Origin: an uncultured Clostridia bacterium
Lineage (GTDB): Bacteria > Bacillota > Clostridia > Oscillospirales > Ruminococcaceae
Assembly: GCA_947624675.1 (NCBI GenBank)
Contig: CANQLI010000005.1
Coordinates: 62,001-126,000, forward strand
DNA: 64,000 bases
Direction: 5' to 3'
In this document: positions 39,861-48,698 of the stretch, one piece after another
Position numbering within the stretch: the first letter of the stretch is position 1
Layout of the letters: each line of letters begins with the position of its first letter
The notes under the pieces: model-generated
Database searches by the model: none
What the model saw: the letters and a program-made list of their open reading frames with translations, nothing else
What the model was told of the DNA's origin: nothing
Position numbers and translations under genes: made by a program

Positions 39861-41011
39861 TCCCACCCTTTTATTCTTTCTTCAACAAAACTTCTCGCGA
39901 GCTTATCTGCTTCAAGTACATCGTCAAGGCTTTCAACACTTTTGTTTTCAATGTTTTCCAGTGCGCTCTTTACAAGCTCACCTATCTTCAAAAAGCCTAT
40001 TTCTCCGTTAAGGAAGCTTGCGACAGCAGCTTCGTTTGCACCGTTTACTACGGCAGGCATTCGTCCGCCGGCGGTTATCGCCTTTATACAGGCATCAAGG
40101 CAATCGAATGTCTTAAGATCGGGCTTTGCAAAATGAAGTGTTCCTATATCGGTAAGCGACAAGCTCTTTGTGGGACACTCTATCCTTTTAGGATACAAAA
40201 GCGAGTACTGTATAGGTATCTTCATATCAGGTACACCCATCTGCGCTATGACAGAATTATCCTGATACTCGACCGCCGAATGTATAATACTTTCCCTGTG
40301 AACGACTATCTCTATCTGCTCCGGTAGAAGGTCAAAGAGCCACATAGCCTCTATAAATTCAAGTCCCTTATTCATAAGTGTTGCGGAATCTATCGTTATC
40401 TTGTTTCCCATCGACCAGTTGGGGTGATTAAGTGCTTCCTCAACTGTTACATTACAAAGCTCTGCTTTAGTCTTTCCGAAAAACGGTCCGCCCGACGCAG
40501 TGAGTATTATTTTTTTAATTTTATTTCCCTTATTTCCCTGAAGGCACTGAAATATAGCAGAGTGTTCGGAATCGATAGGATATATATTCACACCTTTCCC
40601 AGCTGCTGAGTTTATAACAAGCTTACCGCCCGTTACAAGAGTTTCTTTGTTGGCAAGAGCTATATCCACTCCCGCTTCTATCGCCGAAATCGTAGGCTTA
40701 AGACCGACCATTCCGACAACGGCATTGACAAGTATATCGACATCCTTTAAAGCGGCTATTTCACAGAGTCCGTCCATTCCTGTGAGGATCGTAACAGAAT
40801 TATCCTTTATCAAAGACCTTAGCTCTTCCTCTTTAGTCTTGTCGTATATACAGATAACACTTGGCTTAAGCTCTTTTGTCTGAACAGCCAGCAGCTTTAC
40901 ATTTGAGTTTGCAGCGAGAGCCTTGACCTTGATACCGTGCTTTTTAGCGACTTCAATCGACTGCGTTCCGATAGAACCTGTTGACCCGAGAACAGATATT
41001 GTTTTATCCAT
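39857..41011 (-). CDS. dxr: 1-deoxy-D-xylulose 5-phosphate reductoisomerase
   Basis: A 384-residue NADPH enzyme, second step of the MEP pathway. Nucleotide loop SVLGSTGSIGTQS (6-18). Metal and substrate residues are in PIDSEHSAIFQCL (about 145-157), LTASGGPFF and NHPNWSMGNKITIDSATLMNKG. Complete and typical. Confidence 0.96.
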   Translation of the reverse strand: MDKTISVLGSTGSIGTQSIEVAKKHGIKVKALAANSNVKLLAVQTKELKPSVICIYDKTKEEELRSLIKDNSVTILTGMDGLCEIAALKDVDILVNAVVGMVGLKPTISAIEAGVDIALANKETLVTGGKLVINSAAGKGVNIYPIDSEHSAIFQCLQGNKGNKIKKIILTASGGPFFGKTKAELCNVTVEEALNHPNWSMGNKITIDSATLMNKGLEFIEAMWLFDLLPEQIEIVVHRESIIHSAVEYQDNSVIAQMGVPDMKIPIQYSLLYPKRIECPTKSLSLTDIGTLHFAKPDLKTFDCLDACIKAITAGGRMPAVVNGANEAAVASFLNGEIGFLKIGELVKSALENIENKSVESLDDVLEADKLARSFVEERIKGWE

Positions 41012-41038
41012 AGTAAATTTCCTCGATACACTTAATAT

Positions 41039-41063
41039 AGGGGTGTAATTGATTCACACCCCT
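41039..41063. repeat. Inverted repeat between cdsA and dxr
   Basis: AGGGGTGT (41039-41046) and ACACCCCT (41056-41063) form an 8-bp hairpin without a T-run, so it does not look like a terminator. It could be an RNA processing or stability element inside the operon. Confidence 0.35.
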
Positions 41064-41069
41064 AGCTTT

Positions 41070-41909
41070 CTAGATTATATTAAAAAACGAAAATGATAAC
41101 ATCATAAACGGCGCAACTACCAATACACTGTCAAATCTATCCATAACTCCGCCGTGACCCGGCATTATTTTTCCGTAGTCCTTAATGTTCGCCTGTCGCT
41201 TTATAAGTGAAGCAGAAAGATCGCCGATAAGTCCCATCACCGCAGCAACACAGCCCACTAAAAACAAAATGAAGTAATTTATATTTGCTTTGTCATCTAT
41301 GAAGCTGTATACAAGCGCTACTAAACATAAAATAATTCCGTTAGAAATTATTCCTCCAATAAGACCCTCTACCGTCTTTTTCGGACTTATGTTCGGACAA
41401 AGCTTATGCTTTCCGAAAAATGTACCTGCGAAGTACGCTCCGCTGTCCGCGAGCCAAGCGGCGCATAGTGTTAATATCACTCCGATAAGTCCTTGCAGAC
41501 TGTGTATGATAATCAGACAGGACATTGCCGCAGTAACAAAAAATGTTTCAAATCCTGCAAAAAAAAGCTTTGAGAACTCCACAGTTTTATAGTATGCCAA
41601 AAGAAGACACAGTAAAACCAGAATGTATACAAATATCTCGACCGGTATTACATATTTAAGAAAGCTTTGGTCTGTTTTTTCAAAAAGCACATCCGCTCCA
41701 AGCCACACACACGGTACGCTGCACCCAAAAGCTATGCTGGCAATACATAAAAGCTTGTATTTTCTTAGATCCGCCGCACCAAAAAGCTCAAAAAGCGCCA
41801 CGGCAATAAGGAATGCAACCGCCAGATTCAGCACATAGGTATTATGCAAAAAAAGCACTATAACAGCAATTACTATCGCCACAGCCGCAGATATGATACG
41901 AGTTTTCAC
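41070..41909 (-). CDS. cdsA: Phosphatidate cytidylyltransferase
   Basis: A 279-residue polytopic enzyme making CDP-diacylglycerol. The signature lies near the C-terminus: SASLIKRQANIKDYGKIMPG continuing to GGVMDRFDS. About eight hydrophobic helices precede it. Four bases after uppS, followed by dxr. Confidence 0.95.
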   Translation of the reverse strand: MKTRIISAAVAIVIAVIVLFLHNTYVLNLAVAFLIAVALFELFGAADLRKYKLLCIASIAFGCSVPCVWLGADVLFEKTDQSFLKYVIPVEIFVYILVLLCLLLAYYKTVEFSKLFFAGFETFFVTAAMSCLIIIHSLQGLIGVILTLCAAWLADSGAYFAGTFFGKHKLCPNISPKKTVEGLIGGIISNGIILCLVALVYSFIDDKANINYFILFLVGCVAAVMGLIGDLSASLIKRQANIKDYGKIMPGHGGVMDRFDSVLVVAPFMMLSFSFFNII

Positions 41910-41912
41910 CGC

Positions 41913-42632
41913 CTACACTCCTCCAAATCTCCTGTTTCTTTTCATAAATTCATACACGGCATCCTCCAGATCCTCCGGCTTGTAATCGGGCCATAATATG
42001 TCCGAAAAAATGTACTCTGCATACGCCGACTGCCATATGAGAAAGTTAGAGATCCGCTGTTCCCCGCTCGGTCTTATAATAAGATCCACAGGAGGTATGC
42101 CTTTAGTGTCAAGATGCCTTTCGATGATCTCTCTTGTGATCTTTTCCGGTTCAAGTGTTCCGGCCCTCACCTCAAGAGATATATCTCTTACGGCTCTTGT
42201 TATCTCGTCCTGACCTCCGTAATTTATCGCAAGAACGAGCGTCATAGAATCAAAATCCTTTGAATCCTCCTCAACGCTTTTCATCTTTTTTTGCAAGGAC
42301 GGCGACAGTAAAGTCCTGTCTCCGATAAACATAACCCTTATATTTTCTTCGATAAAATCTCTTACCTCGTCAAGATTTTTGTCAAACAGCTCCATAATGG
42401 CATCGACCTCATCCTTCGGACGCTTCCAGTTTTCTGTTGAAAACGCATACAAGGTAAGATATTTTATCCCAATCTTTTTTGCATGTCTTGTGATCTTACG
42501 AAAGGTCTTAGCGCCTTCGCGGTGTCCGAACTTTCTCGGAAGCCCCCGTTTTTTTGCCCATCGACCGTTTCCGTCCATAATGATCCCGACGTGTGCGGGA
42601 ACCTCTCCGCCCTTAAATCTGTCAAGTGCCAT
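41913..42632 (-). CDS. uppS: Undecaprenyl diphosphate synthase
   Basis: A 239-residue cis-prenyltransferase making the lipid carrier for cell-wall synthesis. HVGIIMDGNGRWAKKRG (15-31) with catalytic Asp, GHREGA, and the C-terminal RPSGEQRISNFLIWQSAYAE all match. It shares one base with the end of frr. With dxr and ispG in the same run it links isoprenoid supply to the cell envelope. Confidence 0.96.
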   Translation of the reverse strand: MALDRFKGGEVPAHVGIIMDGNGRWAKKRGLPRKFGHREGAKTFRKITRHAKKIGIKYLTLYAFSTENWKRPKDEVDAIMELFDKNLDEVRDFIEENIRVMFIGDRTLLSPSLQKKMKSVEEDSKDFDSMTLVLAINYGGQDEITRAVRDISLEVRAGTLEPEKITREIIERHLDTKGIPPVDLIIRPSGEQRISNFLIWQSAYAEYIFSDILWPDYKPEDLEDAVYEFMKRNRRFGGV

Positions 42633-43186
42633 CAGAGCGAGAGGACCTCTTTTTCCTTTTCAGAGACAAGCGTGTCGATATTCTTTATGAATTTATCGGT
42701 AAGCTCCTGAATTTTCTTCTCGCCGTTTTTCTGATCATCTTCAGTAATAGTGCTGTCCTTTTTAAGAGCCTTGAGCTTTTCCATTCCGTCGCGGCGAATA
42801 TTTCTGATCCCGACCTTAGACTCTTCGCCCATTTTCTTTATCTCCTTGACAAGCTCTTTTCTTCTTTCCTCGGTAGGCTGTGGAAAAGCGAGTCTTAAGA
42901 CACTTCCGTCGTTAGCGGGATTTATTCCTATATCAGAAGCCTGAATAGCTTTTTCGATACTTTTTAATGTAGATTTATCCCAAGGCTGTATAACGAGAAC
43001 TCTCGCCTCACTTACCGAAACAGCCGCCATCTGATTTATAGGTGTCGGCGTTCCGTAGTAATCTACAAGAACCTTATCCAGTACGGCAGGATTTGCCCTT
43101 CCGGCTCTTACAGAAGCAAACTCCCCCTTTAAAACTTCAACAGACTTGTTCATTTTACCTTCGCATTTTTGCAGTACTTCTTTCAT
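42632..43186 (-). CDS. frr: Ribosome recycling factor
   Basis: A 184-residue protein that splits post-termination ribosomes with EF-G. Family features: VRAGRANPAVLDKVLVDYYG (about 27-46), IQPWDKSTLKSIEKAI and the RRDGMEKLK region. Start 43186 lies 9 bases after AAAGGAGG; an ATG two codons upstream is too close to that site. Follows pyrH. Confidence 0.95.
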   Translation of the reverse strand: MKEVLQKCEGKMNKSVEVLKGEFASVRAGRANPAVLDKVLVDYYGTPTPINQMAAVSVSEARVLVIQPWDKSTLKSIEKAIQASDIGINPANDGSVLRLAFPQPTEERRKELVKEIKKMGEESKVGIRNIRRDGMEKLKALKKDSTITEDDQKNGEKKIQELTDKFIKNIDTLVSEKEKEVLSL

Positions 43187-43209
43187 AACCATTTTCCTCC
43201 TTTAAACAT

Positions 43210-43914
43210 TTACTTTACAACAGTACCTACATTCTCACCCATACAAGCGTCATAGATATTGTCGGGATTTTCAAGATTAAAAACCAATATCGGTATGTTA
43301 TTGTCTTTACAAAGAGCCGCAGCGGTAGAATCCATTACGGTCAGATCCTTTGAAATAATGTCATTAAAGCTCAATGTGTCAAATTTCACAGCATCGTCAA
43401 ATTTGTGAGGATCCTTGTCGTATACCCCATCGACCATAGTGCCCTTAAAGAAAATGTCAGCCTCTATTTCAGCAGCTCTAAGCGCCGCAGCGGTATCTGT
43501 CGAGAAAAAAGGATTTCCCGTTCCGCAACCGAAAATAACAACTCTTCCCTTGTCGAAATGCCGCATAGCTTTATTTCTTATATAAGGCTCAGCAACCTGC
43601 CGCATTGTGATAGCTGTTTGAACTCTGACCTCAAGTCCGAGGTTTTCAAGTCCGTCAGCGACCGCAAGAGCGTTCATAGCAGTAGCAAGCATTCCTATAT
43701 GATCGGCTCTTGTCCTGTCCATAGCTCCGCTTGAGCGACCTCTCCAGAAATTTCCTCCACCAACTACAACTCCTATCTCAACGCCTGCGTCAACGCACTT
43801 TTTTATGCTTTTTCCGAACCTTGTGATAATATCGTAGTCAAGGCCTGTTTTTTTATCACCTGCCAAAGCCTCACCGCTGAGTTTTAACAAAATTCTTTTG
43901 TATTTGGACTTCAT
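43210..43914 (-). CDS. pyrH: UMP kinase
   Basis: A 234-residue amino-acid-kinase-fold enzyme making [16 protein letters not shown] (about 6-18), [11 protein letters not shown] (about 50-60), [14 protein letters not shown] and [11 protein letters not shown] are typical. Start ATG 43914 has GAGGAAG upstream; the frame extends only to a weaker GTG at 43923. First gene of the pyrH-frr-uppS-cdsA-dxr-rseP-ispG-polC run. Confidence 0.95.
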   Translation of the reverse strand: MKSKYKRILLKLSGEALAGDKKTGLDYDIITRFGKSIKKCVDAGVEIGVVVGGGNFWRGRSSGAMDRTRADHIGMLATAMNALAVADGLENLGLEVRVQTAITMRQVAEPYIRNKAMRHFDKGRVVIFGCGTGNPFFSTDTAAALRAAEIEADIFFKGTMVDGVYDKDPHKFDDAVKFDTLSFNDIISKDLTVMDSTAAALCKDNNIPILVFNLENPDNIYDACMGENVGTVVK

Positions 43915-43981
43915 AAAGTACACTTCCTCTTTAGATTTAATACTGTAAAAATAAATTTACAGCTTTATCTCACTATTTTAA

Positions 43982-44010
43982 AGTATAACATATATAAAAT
44001 ACTTTGTAAA
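43982..44010 (-). promoter_or_regulatory. pyrH promoter
   Basis: On the minus strand TTTACA (44005-44010) and TATACT (43982-43987) are 17 bases apart, about 68 bases before the pyrH start. Confidence 0.65.
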
Positions 44011-44058
44011 GAAAAATTTGTATAAAGAACAATAAATAAATGGCAGTAAAATCCGTAT

Positions 44059-44094
44059 AAAAGAAAACCTGCACCATCAGCAAAATGGTGCAGG
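44059..44094 (-). terminator. Terminator upstream of pyrH
   Basis: CCTGCACCAT and ATGGTGCAGG make a perfect 10-bp stem with a 7-base loop, followed on the minus strand by TTTTCTTTT. It ends the short transcript starting near 44159, not gpsA alone. Confidence 0.85.
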
Positions 44095-44159
44095 CCTCTT
44101 AATTACTAAGAAAAAAACTATAAGGTTGAGGTTAAAACCCATGAAAATTAAGAAATTAC
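44060..44159 (-). ncRNA. Candidate small RNA between gpsA and pyrH
   Basis: A consensus promoter and a strong intrinsic terminator enclose about 100 bases with no convincing gene. UCUUAAUU (44146-44153) can pair with AAUUAAGA (44097-44104), closing a domain that contains a GGUU-UU-AACC hairpin, next to the terminator stem. pyrH has its own promoter downstream, so this unit looks independent. A 21-codon frame at 44077-44142 has no ribosome binding site. Not recognised as a known RNA family. Confidence 0.45.
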
Positions 44160-44165
44160 TATTAG

Positions 44166-44194
44166 ATTATACCGTATTAAATTAAAAAAGTCAA
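44166..44194 (-). promoter_or_regulatory. Promoter of the candidate small RNA
   Basis: On the minus strand TTGACT (44189-44194) and TATAAT (44166-44171) have a 17-base spacer. One of the best promoters in the window. Confidence 0.75.
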
Positions 44195-44216
44195 TACTAA
44201 ATTGCGCCTTAAAATG

Positions 44217-44323
44217 TAAACAAACTATGAACTTTGTAAACATTCTGTTACAAAACATAATTTATTTTATGAAGAATGTACGTTTGCGTACATTTTTTCC
44301 TGATTTTGCGCTATTAGTAGAGG
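44217..44323 (+). repeat. Intergenic structured repeat, copy 3
   Basis: The 107-bp element in plus orientation, with all three inverted repeats and the T-run. It follows the minus-strand gpsA gene, so its terminator points against the neighbouring transcripts. It ends 22 bases before the -35 box of the candidate small RNA. The 456-base gap 43924-44379 holds this copy, the small RNA unit and the pyrH promoter. Confidence 0.85.
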
Positions 44324-44379
44324 GGGGTTAAAATTCACTAAAAAATTCAAGGGTAGTCTGAGGTGGATGAAAAGACTTA

Positions 44380-45369
44380 CTAATTATTTTCAGACACATA
44401 TGGGCGAAGCATAAGCTCGCTCAAAGAAATATTTACATCCTTGCCGGATTCAAGAACATCATAAAGCTCATTAACTATCGGCATAGACACTCCTACCTTT
44501 TTGGAAAGCTCGTGGGCTGTTTTTGTACAGAAATATCCTTCGACCGTTCCCACCTGTCTTATTGCGTCAGCGGGTTTAACGCCCTTACCTATAAGGATAC
44601 CGGCTCGTCTGTTTCTCGAATGCATACTGGTACAGGTGACGATCATATCTCCCATTCCTGTAAGACCGTAAAATGTTTCGAGCTTTCCGCCGAGCTTAAG
44701 ACCGAGCCGAGAGATCTCTCTCATACCTCTTGTCATAAGTGCCGCCTTTGTATTGTCGCCATAACCAAGACCGTCGCATATTCCCGCAGCGAGAGCAATT
44801 ATGTTTTTAAGGGCGCCGCCTATCTCGCAGCCTACCGCATCATCGCTCACATATATCCTCATATTATTTCCGGATAGCTCGCTCTGAACATATTTTGCTG
44901 CCTCAATATCGTCACAAGCTGCAACTATTGTTGTCGGTATGCCCCTTGCGACCTCCTCGGCGTGAGAAGGACCTGTCAGAGCCACCACGGTATTATCAGG
45001 CATACACTCCGAAACGACCTCGCTCATACGCTTAAATGTCCCCTCTTCAAGACCCTTTGCGGTGCTTACGACAATAGTTTTACTGTCTATATGTAAAGCG
45101 GCCTCGGTACAGACGCTCCTGACAAATGCCGAAGGAATACCGACAACTATCAGGTCTTTTCCGAAAACACAGGAAATATCCGTTGTAAGCTTTATATCCT
45201 TTGGTATTATAACTCCCGGGAGCTTTGCTTTTAGCTCACCTGTCCTCAAAATCGTATCTATCTCGTCCTGGAACTTAGACCACACCGTAACCTTGTGACC
45301 CTTGTTATGGCAAAGCAGCGCAAGAGACAATCCGAAGCCTCCCGAACCGATTATAGCGATCTCAGCCAT
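44380..45369 (-). CDS. gpsA: Glycerol-3-phosphate dehydrogenase [NAD(P)+]
   Basis: A 329-residue enzyme making sn-glycerol 3-phosphate for phospholipids. Rossmann loop IIGSGGFGLSLA (5-16), the catalytic-lysine region GGALKNIIALAAGICDGLG (about 187-205) and TCTSMHSRNRRAG match GpsA. It overlaps plsY by 8 bases, and both serve acylglycerol phosphate synthesis. Confidence 0.95.
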   Translation of the reverse strand: MAEIAIIGSGGFGLSLALLCHNKGHKVTVWSKFQDEIDTILRTGELKAKLPGVIIPKDIKLTTDISCVFGKDLIVVGIPSAFVRSVCTEAALHIDSKTIVVSTAKGLEEGTFKRMSEVVSECMPDNTVVALTGPSHAEEVARGIPTTIVAACDDIEAAKYVQSELSGNNMRIYVSDDAVGCEIGGALKNIIALAAGICDGLGYGDNTKAALMTRGMREISRLGLKLGGKLETFYGLTGMGDMIVTCTSMHSRNRRAGILIGKGVKPADAIRQVGTVEGYFCTKTAHELSKKVGVSMPIVNELYDVLESGKDVNISLSELMLRPYVSENN

Positions 45370-46033
45370 TATGTCCGCCTCCTTTAAAGCTCAGCTTATT
45401 CTCGCTTTTGTTTATCAATCTAATTATATTAGATTTGTGCTTGATTATGACTATTGCAGATACAAGCGTCGCAATCAGCCCGTTAAGCCAAAATCCCGGT
45501 ATTTTGAATAACGCGCCGAAAACAAATGTCAGCACAGCGTTGACTATGGCTCCCAATACAGAGCCCAAAGAAACATACTTCGTAAACGCTACAACTAAGA
45601 TAAATGTCAAAAGCGCAAGAGACATACTGATAGGGTCAAGGGCAAGCATAGTAGTGCAGCTCGTTAAAACTCCCTTTCCGCCCTTAAAGCCATAAAATAT
45701 CGGAAAAACATGACCTAAAACAACAAACAATCCTGCTATATATCCTATTAAAAGCTTATCGGAAAAGAATTCGATCTCAAGTACCGAGCCGACAATTATC
45801 CGGGACGCCGCTACGGCAGCAACTCCCTTAAAAAGGTCGCACAGTAATGTTGCAAGCGCCAATCCCTTTCCGTACACCCTAAGAACATTAGTGAGTCCCG
45901 CATTTTTGCTTCCGTATTTTCTTATATCGTCATGCTTGACGACAGAGCATACGATTATTGCGGAATTTAAGCTTCCGAAAAGATAGGAAGCAACAGCAAC
46001 TATTACGATAGCTGTGATTTGTGATACTGACAT
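45362..46033 (-). CDS. plsY: Acyl-phosphate glycerol-3-phosphate acyltransferase
   Basis: A 223-residue membrane enzyme acylating glycerol 3-phosphate from acyl phosphate. Conserved motifs: SYLFGSLNSAII (16-27), KYGSKNAGLTNVLRVYG (about 38-54) and GHVFPIFYGFKGGKGV (about 105-120). Five or so hydrophobic helices. Directly coupled to gpsA. Confidence 0.95.
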   Translation of the reverse strand: MSVSQITAIVIVAVASYLFGSLNSAIIVCSVVKHDDIRKYGSKNAGLTNVLRVYGKGLALATLLCDLFKGVAAVAASRIIVGSVLEIEFFSDKLLIGYIAGLFVVLGHVFPIFYGFKGGKGVLTSCTTMLALDPISMSLALLTFILVVAFTKYVSLGSVLGAIVNAVLTFVFGALFKIPGFWLNGLIATLVSAIVIIKHKSNIIRLINKSENKLSFKGGGHNG

Positions 46034-46067
46034 AAAAATGTCACCCCTTTAACTTGTCCTTAACAGA

Positions 46068-47396
46068 TTATTTAAGATCATCTCTTGAGCGCTCTCTTAC
46101 AATAAACCTAACGGGCGTTCCCTCAAGACCGAAGGTTTCTCTTATCTGATTTTCAAGATAACGCTGATATGAAAAGTGAAACAGCTCTTTTCTGTTCACA
46201 AATGTAACGAATGTCGGAGGCTTTGTTGAAGCCTGTGTCATATAGTATATCTTAAGACGCTTTCCCTTATCGCTCGGAGGCTGTACCCTGCTTGTTGCAT
46301 AAGCCAGAACATCATTTAGCTTTCCTGTGGAGATCCTCATCTCGTTTTGTTTTGCAACATACAGTATTTTCTCAAGAAGCTTATCAAGTCTTTGACCCGT
46401 CACCGCCGAAACAAACACAAAAGGAACATATGACATAAACGAAAAGTCATTTTTAAGCTTTTTTATATAATCATTCATTGTGCTGTTGTCTTTTTCGACC
46501 GCATCCCACTTATTAACTGCAACAACACACGCCTTGCCCTGTTCGTGGGCGTATCCCGCAACCTTTGAATCCTGTTCGGTAAAGCCCTCAAGAGCATCAA
46601 TAACTATCACTGCGACATCCGCTCTGTCAACAGCCATATAGGAACGCAAAACGCTGTATCTTTCAATAGATTCCAAAACTTTTGACCTGCGTCTTATCCC
46701 GGCTGTATCAATAAACACAAAATCGCCCTGTTCAGTATGGACCTCGGTATCGGTAGCATCTCTTGTAGTTCCGGCAATATCCGAAACTATAAGCCTGTCC
46801 TCTCTGCAAAGTTTATTTATAAGCGAAGATTTTCCGACATTCGGCTTTCCTATAACAGCGACCTTAACCGCATCGGATTCCTCGTAATCAGCATCCTCAG
46901 GCATATATTCAAAAACCTTATCCAACAAATCTCCCGTACCGTGACCGTGAACAGAGGAAACCGCAACGGGATCGCCAAGTCCCAGATTGTAAAACTCATA
47001 AAACTCAGGAGGTATTTCTCCGACTCCATCACATTTGTTGACACATAACACAACCGGCTTTCCTGATTTTAAAAGCATATTTGAAACATCCATATCATTT
47101 GCGGTAATACCCGACCTGAGATCGGTAACAAGAATTATTACATCTGCTTTATCTATCGCAAGCTGAGCCTGTCGCCTCATCTGTGACAAAATAACATCGT
47201 CAGCCTTCGGCTCAATACCGCCTGTGTCGACAAGCATAAACTCCTTATTGAGCCATTCACATTTTGCGTATATCCTGTCTCTTGTAACACCCGGCGTGTC
47301 CTCTACTATCGACAGCCGCTGTCCTATAAGCTTGTTAAAAAGCGTACTTTTGCCTACATTCGGTCTGCCGACAATAGCAACTAAAGGCAATGCCAC
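46068..47396 (-). CDS. der: GTPase Der (EngA), ribosome assembly
   Basis: A 442-residue protein with two tandem G domains and a KH-like C-terminus, needed for 50S subunit assembly. G1 motifs are GRPNVGKST (about 8-16) and GKPNVGKSS (about 182-190); DTAGIRRR and NKWD are clear. The start is taken as GTG 47396 (MALPLVAIVG), 8 bases after AAAAGGAG; longer in-frame starts up to 47456 would include residues not found in the family and cross a terminator. Upstream of plsY-gpsA. Confidence 0.94.
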   Translation of the reverse strand: MALPLVAIVGRPNVGKSTLFNKLIGQRLSIVEDTPGVTRDRIYAKCEWLNKEFMLVDTGGIEPKADDVILSQMRRQAQLAIDKADVIILVTDLRSGITANDMDVSNMLLKSGKPVVLCVNKCDGVGEIPPEFYEFYNLGLGDPVAVSSVHGHGTGDLLDKVFEYMPEDADYEESDAVKVAVIGKPNVGKSSLINKLCREDRLIVSDIAGTTRDATDTEVHTEQGDFVFIDTAGIRRRSKVLESIERYSVLRSYMAVDRADVAVIVIDALEGFTEQDSKVAGYAHEQGKACVVAVNKWDAVEKDNSTMNDYIKKLKNDFSFMSYVPFVFVSAVTGQRLDKLLEKILYVAKQNEMRISTGKLNDVLAYATSRVQPPSDKGKRLKIYYMTQASTKPPTFVTFVNRKELFHFSYQRYLENQIRETFGLEGTPVRFIVRERSRDDLK

Positions 47397-47416
47397 AGCA
47401 CACACTCCTTTTTCTG

Positions 47417-47453
47417 AAAAATAAAAGCAGAGATGAATTCCGTCCACCTCTGC
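47417..47453 (-). terminator. Terminator after rpmF
   Basis: GCAGAG and CTCTGC pair around a 15-base loop, followed on the minus strand by TTTTATTTTT. It lies between rpmF and der. Confidence 0.6.
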
Positions 47454-47465
47454 CATAAAGCTTTA

Positions 47466-47651
47466 TTAAGCTTCTTCAATGTGAATTACTTCAACACCCT
47501 TGTAATATCCGCAGTTTTTGCAAACCTTGTGTGGAGAAGTAAGCTCTCCGCAATGCGAGCACTTGCTAAGTGCCGGCGGATCTAACTTCCAAACATTAGA
47601 GCGTCTCTTATCTCTTCTTGCCTTGGAAACCTTTCTCTTTGGTACTGCCAT
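47466..47651 (-). CDS. rpmF: 50S ribosomal protein L32
   Basis: A 61-residue basic ribosomal protein. MAVPKRKVSKARRDKRR at the start and two zinc pairs, CSHCG and CKNCGYY (about 32-49), identify it; this is the zinc-binding version. Downstream of yceD, the standard pairing. Confidence 0.97.
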   Translation of the reverse strand: MAVPKRKVSKARRDKRRSNVWKLDPPALSKCSHCGELTSPHKVCKNCGYYKGVEVIHIEEA

Positions 47652-47696
47652 TCTTTGGCACCTCCTTACGGGTTACTTAAAAAATTATTGCTGCGG

Positions 47697-48155
47697 CTAT
47701 TCACTTTCAGAGCATCCGCAATCGCCGTCATTTAAATTATGACCGCACTTACTGCACAAGCCCCGGCAGTCTTCCCTGCAAAGTATCTTTGAGGGCAGCT
47801 GCAACAATAAATCGGAAATAGCCAACTCATCCAGTTCAAGAACAGTATTCTTACAAACAACATATTCGTCCTCGTCGGCGTCGCCGTTAAGCTCAGTCAC
47901 GAGAATATGCGAAAAGTCATATTCAAACACATTCTCAAACTCTAAAAGACATCTGTCGCAGGTAAGTGTCATAGGCGCAGAAATACTGTAATCAAGTGTC
48001 ACAACTCCCGCGCGGTTATAAACATTTCCCCTGAGCGACAAAGGCGACCTAAGAGCAAAACCTACCGGTAGGTGAGCATCTATCTCAGACAACTCACACT
48101 CAAAATCCCGCCTTGATGAAACCGTCTCGAATATCTCCTTAAGCATCAGCTTCAT
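47697..48155 (-). CDS. yceD: YceD/DUF177 family protein
   Basis: A 152-residue protein of the DUF177 family linked to 23S rRNA/50S maturation. The family cysteine motif is MTLTCDRCLLEFE (about 62-74), and the C-terminus has a second pattern, CREDCRGLCSKCGHNL (about 125-140). Always near rpmF in bacteria, as here. GAGGTG precedes the ATG. Confidence 0.9.
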   Translation of the reverse strand: MKLMLKEIFETVSSRRDFECELSEIDAHLPVGFALRSPLSLRGNVYNRAGVVTLDYSISAPMTLTCDRCLLEFENVFEYDFSHILVTELNGDADEDEYVVCKNTVLELDELAISDLLLQLPSKILCREDCRGLCSKCGHNLNDGDCGCSESE

Positions 48156-48182
48156 CTAATCACCTCAAATGCCATAAATTTA

Positions 48183-48211
48183 ATTATAACTAATCGACCG
48201 GATATTGTCAA
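48183..48211 (-). promoter_or_regulatory. yceD-rpmF promoter
   Basis: On the minus strand TTGACA (48206-48211) and TATAAT (48183-48188) have a 17-base spacer, a full consensus promoter 28 bases before yceD. Confidence 0.85.
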
Positions 48212-48231
48212 TAGTTTTTTAAAATTTTCTG

Positions 48232-48636
48232 CTACTTGATAAACGCCTTTACTCTTGCGGGAAGATCCTCAAGATCAGCGGATACGGTAAATGTAACAGA
48301 AACATCCTTAGCCGCCATCGCAAGCTTTTCAAACATAGCGCCAAGAGCATCGTAGTCTCTTCCGCCTATCTTTAATATACCGTCAACAAATATCTCCTGG
48401 ATATCATAGTTTCCGGCGAGCATTCCCGTTATAAATCCATAGAATGTATCGTATCCGGTTATTCCGTACTCCTCAGCGTCAACAAGTCTCACCTTATGTG
48501 GAATATCATATGTGAGCTTCATTCCTCTTTCAATGCAGACAACATTTCCGGTAGCCTTTTCGGAAGCTTCAATGATGTTATCCACCAATATCTTTGTTTT
48601 TCCTGTTCCCCTTTTTCCTGTAATAATTTTGATCAT
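48232..48636 (-). CDS. Small P-loop ATPase-like protein, unknown
   Basis: A 134-residue protein with a clean Walker A (GKRGTGKT, 7-14) at the N-terminus and a hydrophobic strand ending in Asp (IQEIFVDGILKI, about 78-89) as likely Walker B. The C-terminus has KDVSVTFTVSADLEDLP. It is about the size of a bare nucleotide-binding core with no partner domain. I cannot name it. It starts behind a GGAG site; it lies between pgi and yceD and has the same strand as both. Confidence 0.65.
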   Translation of the reverse strand: MIKIITGKRGTGKTKILVDNIIEASEKATGNVVCIERGMKLTYDIPHKVRLVDAEEYGITGYDTFYGFITGMLAGNYDIQEIFVDGILKIGGRDYDALGAMFEKLAMAAKDVSVTFTVSADLEDLPARVKAFIK

Positions 48637-48698
48637 AAATTACGCTCCATTCCGCCGCATTGGCTTTTATTTTTATAGGCTTTCACCTATTTGCGCCT

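Noticed and set aside
44077..44142. 21-codon ORF within the candidate small RNA
   Set aside because: No ribosome binding site, and its end lies within the terminator stem.
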